This document shows positions 16,943-25,700 of a DNA stretch of 39,656 bases, in pieces. Source of the stretch: Ruegeria lacuscaerulensis (GTDB taxonomy: Bacteria > Pseudomonadota > Alphaproteobacteria > Rhodobacterales > Rhodobacteraceae); the NCBI RefSeq assembly GCF_013031245.1, contig NZ_WPZL01000032.1:1-39656 (forward strand), given 5' to 3'. The first letter of the stretch is position 1. The number at the start of each line of letters is the position of its first letter. The position numbers and the translations under genes were made by a program. The notes below the pieces were generated by a model that was not told the origin of the DNA, did no database searches, and was given only the letters and a program-made list of their open reading frames with translations.

Positions 16943-18945
16943 TAGCCCGACGCCACCCTTGGCCGACCGCTGGCCTCAACCGTGACCATCGCCTCAACAA
17001 ACACCTCCTGCGCCTCAACGCGGGCGGTGCGGATATCACGGTCAACAATGACTCTGATATCCTCGGCCCCGGCGTCCCGCACGGCACCCTCGGCCTGATC
17101 CCGCAGCACGGCTTCCAGCAGGGCCAGCGCTTTGTCGGATTCGCTGAAATCCTGCGGACCGCCTTCCAGATGCACCCTGTAGCGACCTTCCGCCGGCGAC
17201 GTCACTGTTCCAGATCTGCGCAGGGTCAGACGCCCAACCACTGCGCCAATCGCATTTGCCACACCTGTGTGTTCCGGCAGGATCATGCGGCAATGCAACC
17301 GTTCACCCACCGCCGGATAATAGCTGGGGGCAGAAGCACCCAGCCCAACTACATCCACATTCAAAGCGGTATCCAGCGCCAGCAGACCGCGATGCCGTGA
17401 CAAGCCCTTTTGCGTCAGGACATTACGGGCAAGATCAGCCGATGGAACACCGAAGTCATAGGCTTCTTCCGCAAAAGCAGTCTCTAACAATGTCAAAGCG
17501 GTCTGTTCGGTCAGCTGATCCACGATCATTTGCGCCAAAACCTCTGGCGATCCGGCCAGCATATCACCGGTCCCAACACGCTTACGCGCGACCAGTTCCA
17601 GCGCCTTGCGTGCGGCCTCTGCGTCCCAGGTATCCAACCGCCCCAGAACATGGCTGGCGTCGGACGGTGTCACCCCCGAGACCTGAACGATACCGCGATC
17701 CACCAGGCGAGTCAGGGCGCCGCTTTCCATCCGGGTGCGCAGCATTTCACTGAGCGGCAGGACCCGGTCACCTAGCCGCGCAAGCAAGTCTTCTTCCCGT
17801 CCGCCCAGGCCTTCGGCATGAATACCGGGTACACGGCGGGCGAATCGCGTGTCGTGTTCCCCCACGGTCGTTGAGCGCAACTGCTTTTCCAGAACGTCAT
17901 GCACGACCTCGGGGGCTTCCGAGGCGATCAGAGAGACCGGCAAAACTCGCCTCGGGCCCAGAAACACGCCGCCGCCCAAACCTTCGGTGATCACATGCAC
18001 CTGACTGTCGCCGCCCAAACCGTGGGTGCGCATCGCCACAGCCTCAACCATGGTTCGGAAGCCCCCGACCCGCGCCCCCGCCGGGTCAATCGCAGGCTTG
18101 CCGTCCCGGATCAGCGCCACATCGGTGGTCGTGCCGCCGATATCCGACACCAGAGCGTTCTCAGCCTCCGTCAACCAGCTTGCCCCTACGATTGAGGCCG
18201 CCGGACCGCTGAGAATTGTCTCAATCGGCCGCTCGCGCGCCTGCTCGGCGCTCATCAGCGCGCCATCGCCGCGCACAACCATCATCGGTGCGGTGATGCC
18301 CAGTTCCAGCAACCGGTCCTGCGCGCGCCCGATCAGACGGTCGATCATACCGATCAGCCGCGCGTTCAGAACGGCCGTCACTGCGCGCTTCGGACCGTTG
18401 AGCTTGGCGGACAACTGGTGCGAACACGTCACGGGCGCCCCGGTTTTTTCCGTGATGATCCGCGCTGCTTCCAATTCATGCGCCGGATTTCGGGTCGCAA
18501 ACTGGGCGGCCACCGCAAAGCCAGAAATTCCTTTATGAGAGTCTAAAAAGGCCTCAAGCGCTGTAACATCAAGTGGCACAGCTTCGCCTCCCGAATGGCT
18601 GTGGCCACCCGCAATGACCAGGGCCGGGTCGCCATTCAGCGCATCCTTCAACCCATGCTTATCCAGATCGCTGTCCTTGAACCCGATATAAATCAGCGCA
18701 ACGCGCCCACCCTGCCCCTCGACAAGAGCGTTGGTGGCCAGTGTGGTTGACAGCGACGCCATCGAGATCTGATCCGGCGAAACCTGCGCCTGATCCAGAA
18801 CGGCGGAAATCGCCTTGCCTACCCCAACGGCCAGATCGGCCCGTGTGGTCAGGGACTTGGCCGAGGCGATCACCTCGTTCTCATTCCGGATCAATACCGC
18901 ATCGGTATAGGTTCCGCCCGTATCCACCCCCAAAGCCAGCACCAT
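16942..18945 (-). CDS. Hydantoinase/oxoprolinase family protein (HyuA-like)
   Basis: A 667-residue ATP-dependent hydantoinase A-type protein with the ASKHA nucleotide-binding fold. The two phosphate loops are visible: GVDTGGTYTDAVLI at the N-terminus and LVSDIGGTTTDVALI in the middle. FLDSHKGISGFAVAAQFATRNP and VVRGDGALMSAEQARERPIE are also typical. Family members hydrolyse N-methylhydantoin, 5-oxoproline or hydantoins, normally with a HyuB subunit encoded next to them. No hyuB is present in this window, and the gene after it is convergent msrA, so it acts alone or with a distant partner. The start at 18945 follows AAGGAG. It lies 72 bases after queG. Confidence 0.9.
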   Translation of the reverse strand: MVLALGVDTGGTYTDAVLIRNENEVIASAKSLTTRADLAVGVGKAISAVLDQAQVSPDQISMASLSTTLATNALVEGQGGRVALIYIGFKDSDLDKHGLKDALNGDPALVIAGGHSHSGGEAVPLDVTALEAFLDSHKGISGFAVAAQFATRNPAHELEAARIITEKTGAPVTCSHQLSAKLNGPKRAVTAVLNARLIGMIDRLIGRAQDRLLELGITAPMMVVRGDGALMSAEQARERPIETILSGPAASIVGASWLTEAENALVSDIGGTTTDVALIRDGKPAIDPAGARVGGFRTMVEAVAMRTHGLGGDSQVHVITEGLGGGVFLGPRRVLPVSLIASEAPEVVHDVLEKQLRSTTVGEHDTRFARRVPGIHAEGLGGREEDLLARLGDRVLPLSEMLRTRMESGALTRLVDRGIVQVSGVTPSDASHVLGRLDTWDAEAARKALELVARKRVGTGDMLAGSPEVLAQMIVDQLTEQTALTLLETAFAEEAYDFGVPSADLARNVLTQKGLSRHRGLLALDTALNVDVVGLGASAPSYYPAVGERLHCRMILPEHTGVANAIGAVVGRLTLRRSGTVTSPAEGRYRVHLEGGPQDFSESDKALALLEAVLRDQAEGAVRDAGAEDIRVIVDRDIRTARVEAQEVFVEAMVTVEASGRPRVASG

Positions 18946-19017
18946 CGGGATCTCCTTCCTGTTCGCTGCAGATGGGTGTAGCGGTTTGGACCGACACGTC
19001 CAGCCTGTTTGCGGCAC

Positions 19018-20055
19018 TTATGACAAACGTTTCACCGCCCAGCGCGCCGCATCGGCCACGGTTGGATCAGGGTCCTCCGTCAAACCTTGCGCGACGGGGC
19101 GCAAATTGGCTGAACCCGAGTTACCAATGGCGTAGAGCACATTGCGCACAAACCGGTCCCGCCCGATCCGTTTGATGGGTGAGCCGGAGAACTTTGCCCG
19201 GAAAGCCGCATCATCCAGCACGGCCAGTTCTGCCAAAGGCGGCGCTTTCAGGTCTTCCCGCGCGGCATAGCGGACATCGCTGGCCGCAACAGCGAATTTG
19301 TTCCACGGACAGGCCGCCAGACAATCGTCGCACCCGTAAATCCGGTTGCCTAGCTTGCCGCGCAAATCTTCTTCGATCGGACCTTTGTGTTCGATGGTCA
19401 GGTAGGAAATACACCGCCGCGCGTCCAACTGGTACGGCGCAGGAAACGCATCCGTCGGGCAGGAATCCAGACAAGCCTGGCAATTGCCGCAATGATCCGT
19501 TTCGGCCATGTCCGCGGGCAGGTCCAAAGTCGTAAAAACAGAGCCTAAAAAGGCCCAATTGCCCCAGTCCCGACTGACAAGGTTGGTGTGTTTTCCCTGC
19601 CATCCTAATCCCGCGGCATGACCCAACGCTTTTTCCGGAACTGGCGCCGTGTCGACAAACACCTTCACTTCACCTCCGGCTTCGGCAATCAGCCATCGCG
19701 CCAAGCGCTTCAGCCGTTTCTTGACCAGATCATGATAATCCTTGTTCCGGGCATAGACGGAAATCGCAGCGTTCTCGGGGTGATCCAAAACCTCGGTTGG
19801 ATCATGCTCTGGCGTATAGCTCTCGGCCAGCATGATCACCGATTGCGCCTCGGGCCACAGTGCCGCCGGGTCGCCTCGCCAATGCGTTCGCTCTGCCATC
19901 CATCCCATCTGGCCGTGGTATCCGGCCTGCAGGAATGCATCCAAACGGGCCGGCACCTCGGGAACATCCCAGGTTCTGCAAATACGGCAGGACACAAACC
20001 CTTCGCTCAGCGCCTGCGCAACCAGCCTGTCTTTTAAAACCGATACGCTCGTCAT
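19018..20055 (-). CDS. queG: Epoxyqueuosine reductase QueG
   Basis: Catalyses the last step of queuosine synthesis in tRNA (epoxyqueuosine to queuosine), using cobalamin and two [4Fe-4S] clusters. The 345-residue protein shows both ferredoxin-like cysteine motifs, CGNCQACLDSCPTDAF and YGCDDCLAACPWNKF, preceded by the family blocks SVYARNKDYHDLVKKRL, DTAPVPEKALGHAAGLGW and GKHTNL. The C-terminal end resembles a HEAT-like stretch, as in other QueG proteins. The start at 20055 is chosen because MTSV begins family-like sequence; the ribosome site is weak and a longer frame (from 20256) overlaps the GST gene. It probably shares a transcript with GST and the hydantoinase gene. Confidence 0.93.
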   Translation of the reverse strand: MTSVSVLKDRLVAQALSEGFVSCRICRTWDVPEVPARLDAFLQAGYHGQMGWMAERTHWRGDPAALWPEAQSVIMLAESYTPEHDPTEVLDHPENAAISVYARNKDYHDLVKKRLKRLARWLIAEAGGEVKVFVDTAPVPEKALGHAAGLGWQGKHTNLVSRDWGNWAFLGSVFTTLDLPADMAETDHCGNCQACLDSCPTDAFPAPYQLDARRCISYLTIEHKGPIEEDLRGKLGNRIYGCDDCLAACPWNKFAVAASDVRYAAREDLKAPPLAELAVLDDAAFRAKFSGSPIKRIGRDRFVRNVLYAIGNSGSANLRPVAQGLTEDPDPTVADAARWAVKRLS

Positions 20056-20126
20056 CTGGCTAAAGTACCCCAGGGTGAAATGGACCAATGGGCCAAAAGC
20101 GGGCAGATGGCCCCATCGCCAGCTTA

Positions 20127-20792
20127 TCAGAAATCCAGGTCGGCGTAATGAGCAGGTGGGCGGAAGCCCGGCACCTGATCCGCCAGAATCGACCGGAACG
20201 CCGGGCGCGACTTGATCTTGGCGTACCAATCCTTGACCGCCTGAGAGCGGTTCCAATCCACGTCAGAGATATAGTCCAATGCCGACAAATGAGCGGCGGC
20301 GGCGAAATCGGCCAGGGTCATCTGGTCCCCCGCCAGCCAACGGCGGTGATCCAGCAGCCACGCCATGTAATCCAGATGGTACTTGATCGCACGCGCGCCT
20401 TCCTTGACGTTTTTGCTGTCAGGATAGCCCTCGCCTGTCACCTTTTTGTTCACCCGCTCATACAGCAGTTTCGACGTGACCTCGTGGTGGAACTTGTCAT
20501 CGAACCAGCCCACCAGACGCCGCACTTCGTACCGGGCTTCGGGCGTTTTCGGCATCAGCGGCGGCTCGGGGCGGGTTTCCTCGATGTACTCACAAATGGC
20601 CGCGCTTTCCGACATGATCTGCCCGTCAAGTCGCAAAACAGGTACTTTGCCCGCCGGGTTACGGCGCAGGAAATCCGGGTCTTTTTCCCAGTATCGCTCT
20701 TCTACCAGCTCAACCTCGATCTTCTTTTCCGCCAGCGACAGACGGACCTTGCGGCAGTAAGGGGACAGGGGAACATGAAACAGACGCGCCAT
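20127..20792 (-). CDS. Glutathione S-transferase family protein
   Basis: A 221-residue cytosolic GST. The N-terminal thioredoxin-like domain has LFHVPLSPYCRKVRLSLAEK, with Ser10/Cys13-type active-site candidates, and the glutathione-binding GKVPVL and SESAAICEYIE motifs. The C-terminal helical domain has LAGDQMTLADFAAAAHLSAL, which carries the conserved aspartate N-cap. Substrate cannot be inferred. The start at 20792 has GGAAG upstream. It lies between mtgA and queG on the same strand. Confidence 0.92.
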   Translation of the reverse strand: MARLFHVPLSPYCRKVRLSLAEKKIEVELVEERYWEKDPDFLRRNPAGKVPVLRLDGQIMSESAAICEYIEETRPEPPLMPKTPEARYEVRRLVGWFDDKFHHEVTSKLLYERVNKKVTGEGYPDSKNVKEGARAIKYHLDYMAWLLDHRRWLAGDQMTLADFAAAAHLSALDYISDVDWNRSQAVKDWYAKIKSRPAFRSILADQVPGFRPPAHYADLDF

Positions 20793-20850
20793 GGGCTTCC
20801 AATCGAACCAGTGAATACACCCCAGCTTTAGCCTTGAGGGGTGTTGGGTT

Positions 20851-21585
20851 TCAATCCTCGAAACAATCCGCGCGACCATCTGCGCGGATGGTGGCCGCAC
20901 CTTCCAGAATCGCCGATGCCCGCCTGCGTGTGAAAACCGACGGGTCCGTGATCGACCGGTTGCGCGGAGACGGCAGTATGGCCGCGATCCGCGCGGCCTG
21001 TGCGGGCGACAGTTGCGCAGCGCTGACGTTGAAGTTGCTTCGCGCGGCTGCTTCGACCCCGAACAGGCCGGTGCCAGTTTCGGCGACGTTCAGATAGACC
21101 TCGAGAATGCGCTGTTTGCTCCAGAAAATCTCGACAACCGGGGTGATCGAGGTCTCCAGCGCCTTGCGTACCCAGCTGCGGCCCTGCCACAAGAAGACGT
21201 TCTTCACCACCTGCTGCGTGATTGTCGACGCTCCCCGCGAACCGCCATCTTCCAGCGCATCCCGGATGGCTTCGACGTCGAACCCCCAATGCAGACAGAA
21301 ATTGGCATCCTCAGCCGCAACGACAGATCGGGCCATGATTGGCGACATATCTTCGATAGGCACCCAGTCCCGCTCAACCTTGCCCAACCGACGCCATTCG
21401 GACCAGATGGTATGAGTCACTGGCGGGTTTATCACCGAAAACAGCATCACCATCCCCACGACAAAGGCGACTGCACCCAATACGGCGCGACTCACCCAAC
21501 GGCGAATCCGCAAGGATGTTTGTTTCTTAGCCTTCGACGCCTTGCTTTTTTTTCTGCTCGACTTGCGCGCTGCTTTATTTGCCAT
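20851..21585 (-). CDS. mtgA: Monofunctional biosynthetic peptidoglycan transglycosylase MtgA
   Basis: Polymerises lipid II into glycan strands at the inner membrane (GT51 family). The 244-residue protein begins with a lysine-rich cytoplasmic tail (about 25 residues), then one membrane anchor (about residues 31-52), then the transglycosylase domain. The catalytic glutamate lies in VAAEDANFCLHWGFD; the other GT51 blocks are STITQQVVKNVFLW, EIFWSKQRILEVYLNVAETG and GVEAAARSNF. The C-terminus reaches ILPSPRN, so the domain is complete. No good ribosome site precedes the ATG. Followed on the same strand by GST. Confidence 0.94.
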   Translation of the reverse strand: MANKAARKSSRKKSKASKAKKQTSLRIRRWVSRAVLGAVAFVVGMVMLFSVINPPVTHTIWSEWRRLGKVERDWVPIEDMSPIMARSVVAAEDANFCLHWGFDVEAIRDALEDGGSRGASTITQQVVKNVFLWQGRSWVRKALETSITPVVEIFWSKQRILEVYLNVAETGTGLFGVEAAARSNFNVSAAQLSPAQAARIAAILPSPRNRSITDPSVFTRRRASAILEGAATIRADGRADCFED

Positions 21586-21624
21586 GTTGTTGCTATACGA
21601 CGCGGCGGACGGGTTTGGAACGGT

Positions 21625-22593
21625 TTATATTGCCAGCGCGCGCGCCTCGCGCGGGCGGACTACGGGGCGCGCGGTTTCCGGCAGTTCCGGATTGCGGGCC
21701 CGCAGTTCAGGGAACAGGCGCAGCACTTCCTCCTGCGTGTCCTGATCCGCCTGCGAAATCGCGTGACCGGGATAGTAGCTTTCGCTTTTCGCGCCGTTGG
21801 CGATCACGATCTCGTGCCGCGAAAACAGTAGGTGAATATATTCGACCTCGCCGCCTTCAACGCGTGTGACCGTATCGCCATTGACCAGGCAGTGGGCCGC
21901 GATCAACACCTCGGAATGACCAAACAGGTAGAGCGCACGCCAGTCTTCAACCAGCATCCGGTGCTGTGGCGAAACCGTGAGCGGGTGATCCAGCCCCAAA
22001 ACTCCGGCCTCAAACCGGATCGGGGCCAGCTTGCCTTGAGCCTCGACGACGGTTCGGCCAACCCAGAGCAAAGGTTGCGCACCATGATCTGCGGTGGTGA
22101 TCAAATCGCCGGGCTTCAGTTCCTCAACCCGGCGTGGACCATCGGGCGTATCGATCAGGGTTCCGGGTGTAAAGCAGGGCGGGCCCAGATCGCCATTGTC
22201 GATATCGACCGAGCCGAAGGACGCCCCGGTATCGCTGAAATCCGTGACCGACGAGCTGATAAAGGTTCCGTTTTGCAGAACCTGGCCATCGGTGGGTGTA
22301 AACACCTCACGCCCGTCGGCAAGATAGAACGTCACGCCGGTATAGGTGACCTGAGCGCCGCCCGGCAGCTGGATGGTGACCACATCGTTGAAATACGAAG
22401 CGGTGATGTCAGAGCCATCGACCGAGTCGCCGGTTCCACCTCCGGGTGGGTCCAGCCGGTTGATCAGATCGTCGTCGTTGTGATCCACGATGTCGAGGTT
22501 CTGAAACGTAAGGGCTGTGCCCGGGGCTGTACCATTGGCGCCGGGATTGGCCGGGTCCAGGATAAAGAACTGGTCTGTATATGTCGTGGGCAT
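21625..22593 (-). CDS. Hint-domain (hedgehog/intein-type) protein
   Basis: A 322-residue protein in two parts. Residues 1-138 are acidic and rich in D, G and T, resembling the adhesin or RTX-like N-termini of exported roseobacter proteins. From about residue 139 a Hint module follows (PPCFTPGTLIDTPDGPRRVE), with C140 as the likely self-splicing nucleophile, then LKPGDLITTADHG, LTVSPQHRMLVE and LFSRHEIVIANGAKSESYYPG. There is no C-terminal Asn-Cys pair after the Hint domain, so it is more like hedgehog-type autoprocessing than true intein splicing. No N-terminal signal peptide is seen, so any export would be by a type I-like route; this is inference. The ATG at 22593 has GGAG-rich sequence upstream. 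Confidence 0.87.
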   Translation of the reverse strand: MPTTYTDQFFILDPANPGANGTAPGTALTFQNLDIVDHNDDDLINRLDPPGGGTGDSVDGSDITASYFNDVVTIQLPGGAQVTYTGVTFYLADGREVFTPTDGQVLQNGTFISSSVTDFSDTGASFGSVDIDNGDLGPPCFTPGTLIDTPDGPRRVEELKPGDLITTADHGAQPLLWVGRTVVEAQGKLAPIRFEAGVLGLDHPLTVSPQHRMLVEDWRALYLFGHSEVLIAAHCLVNGDTVTRVEGGEVEYIHLLFSRHEIVIANGAKSESYYPGHAISQADQDTQEEVLRLFPELRARNPELPETARPVVRPREARALAI

Positions 22594-22722
22594 GCGCCTG
22601 CTCCTGCCTACTCGTCACACTGGGACGCAGTTTGCCTGCAAATCCCGAAGAAACTATGGCCATAGCTAGGCCCGCTCGGTGCAAAAACGCAATAAATACG
22701 AGAAATTTGCCCCAAAATAGAT

Positions 22723-22758
22723 AAAACCCGCGTGTTTCTTGCGACACGCGGGTTTTTT
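22723..22758. terminator. Strong bidirectional terminator after gltB
   Basis: A perfect 13-bp stem (22723-22735 with 22744-22756; core CCCGCGTGT) has an 8-base loop, A's on the left side and TTTTTT on the right. It would end transcription in both directions. It lies 20 bases past the gltB stop codon and also insulates the gene upstream of the Hint protein. Confidence 0.92.
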
Positions 22759-22779
22759 GATCAGGGCCTGTTGCCCGGC

Positions 22780-25700
22780 TTATTCCGCTGGAACAGCCGT
22801 CGCTTCGGCGGTCAGAGGATGGCTGAGCTTGTTCAGCATCTCTTTCGGGCAGACTTGCAGGAAATTGGATTTCTCAACATCCCAATGTTGCAGTATGTCT
22901 GCGGCCTTGCGGCTGAAGGTTTCCGCCTGATGGGTTTCGATCATCGATTTCAGCTGCTCTTCCCAATGGTCGACGGTCACCGGGCAGGTCACCAGCGTTT
23001 CCATGTTCATCAGCTGCTGCGCCTTACCTTCGGGATCGTACAGATAGGCCATTCCGCCCGTCATCCCCGCGCCAAAATTCGCACCGATATCGCCCAGGAT
23101 CACCGCAACACCGCCGGTCATGTATTCACACCCGTTCGAGCCACATCCTTCGATCACCACCTTGGCGCCCGAGTTCCGTACCGCGAACCGCTCACCGGCG
23201 CGCCCAGCGGCGAACAGGTAGCCATCGGTGGCACCGTACAGGACGGTGTTGCCGATGATGGTGTTGTCATCCGCCTTCAGAGGGCTGATCTGCGGCGGGC
23301 GCACGACGATCATGCCGCCCGACAGACCCTTGCCGACATAGTCGTTGGCGTCACCGGACACTTCCAGTTTCAGACCCGGCGCGGCAAAGGCGCCCAGCGA
23401 CTGACCGGCGGAACCTTGCAGCTTCACATGCAGGTGGTCGGACTGGAACGTGTTCCGCATTCCGAAATTCTGCACGATATGGCTGGAAACGCGGGTACCA
23501 ACGGTCCGGTGCGTGTTCTGGATCGCGTAGGACAGCTGCATTTTCTCGCCATCCTTCAGGAACCGGGCCGCATCGCGGACGATTTCGGCATCCAGCGTAT
23601 CCGGCACGGCATTACGCTCTCTATCGCGGTTGTATACGATGTCATGTGCGCCATCGACGGTGATTAGCAGCGGGTTGAGGTCCAGATCGTCCAGATGCGC
23701 CGAGCCACGGCTGACCTGCGCCAGCAGGTCCGCGCGGCCGATGATCTCATCCACCGAGCGGGCCCCGATGCTGGCCAAAACCTCGCGCACTTCCTGCGCG
23801 TAGAAAGTGATCAGGTTCACCACCTTGTCCGCGTTGCCGGTAAATTTGGCGCGCAGGCTCTCATCCTGCGTACAAACACCGACCGGGCAGGTGTTCGACT
23901 GGCACTGACGCACCATGATACAGCCCATCGCGATCAGGGCGGCGGTGCCGATGCCGTATTCCTCGGCCCCCATCATCGCGGCCATGACGATATCGCGACC
24001 CGTGCGTAGGCCACCGTCGGTCCGCAGGGTCACGCGATCCCGCAGATTGTTCATCGCGAGAACCTGATGCGCCTCGGTCAGGCCCATTTCCCACGGCAGA
24101 CCCGCATATTTGATGCTGGTCGCGGGCGAAGCACCGGTGCCGCCATTGTGGCCCGAGATCAGGATCACATCCGCCTTGGCTTTGGCCACGCCGGCAGCAA
24201 TCGTACCAACGCCCGAGGACGCCACCAGTTTCACCGTCACCTTGCAGCGCGGGTTGATCTGTTTCAGGTCATAGATCAGTTGCGCCAGATCCTCGATCGA
24301 GTAGATGTCGTGGTGCGGCGGCGGCGAGATCAGGGTGACGCCTTTGGTGGAATGGCGCAGACGCGCGATCAGGTCGGTGACCTTCATACCCGGAAGCTGA
24401 CCGCCTTCACCGGGCTTCGCACCCTGCGCGACCTTGATCTCGAGCTCCTCACATTCGTTCAGGTATTCGGCGGTCACACCGAACCGGCCGGAGGCGACCT
24501 GTTTGATCTTGGCCGACGGGTTATCACCATTGGGTTCCGGCACAAAATGGGCCGGGTCTTCACCACCCTCACCCGAGTCCGACTTGGCACCGATCCGGTT
24601 CATCGCCACGTTCAGCGTCTTGTGCGCCTCAGGGCTCAGCGCGCCCAGCGACATGCCCGGCGTAACAAAGCGCTTGCGGATCGATGTGATCGATTCGACC
24701 TCTTCAATCGGGATCGGCTTGCCCACGGATTTGAAATCCATCAGGTCACGCAGATGGATCGGCGGGCTCGACTGCATCTTGGCCGAATACTGTTTCCACA
24801 GCTCATATGAGGCGCGGTTACAGGCCATTTGCATCATATGCATCGAGGTCGCTTCCCACGCGTGGGTCTCACCGGACTTGCGCGCCTTGTAGAAGCCACC
24901 GATGGGCAGCACGTCCAGACCCGAAGTCCAGCCCTTAGCGTGGATTTCTTCGGCTTTGACCCGAATACCGTGTATGCCGATACCCGAGATACGGCTGGTC
25001 ATGCCCGGGAAATATTCAGCTACCATGGCGCGGCTGAGGCCGACGGCCTCAAAGTTCAGACCGCCGCGATAGGACGAGATCACCGAAATTCCCATTTTGG
25101 CCATGATCTTGAGAAGGCCCTGATCAATAGCCTCGCGATAACGGGCTACATTCTCGGTCAGCGTGCCATCCAAAAGACCGCGTTCGATGCGGTCGGCCAG
25201 CGAATCCTCGGCCAGATAGGCGTTTACAACGGTCGCGCCACAGCCGATCAGCACAGCGAAGTAGTGCGGATCGATACATTCCGCCGAACGCACGTTGAGC
25301 GAACAGAACGTCCGCAGACCCTGACGGGTCAGATGACTGTGCACCGCGCTGGTGGCCAGAATCATCGGCATTGCCACCTTGTCCGGCCCCGAATACTGAT
25401 CGGTCAGCACCAGATGCCCCGCGCCCGAGCGCACGGCTTCTTCGGCCTCGGCCCGAATACGGGCCAGAGCGACGTCCAGATTGCCCGCGCCCGGGTCAAA
25501 ACTACAATCGATCTCGACCAGCGTGGCGTTGAAGTTCTCGACCAGAATCTCCCACTGTGCGTTGCCGACGAAGGGGCTTTCCAGAACAATGATTTCGGTC
25601 TGGCTGCTGTCTTCGTCCAGCACGTTCTTGAGGTTACCAAACCTGGTTTTCAGCGACATCACGCGGTACTCGCGCAGGCTGTCGATGGGCGGGTTGGTCA

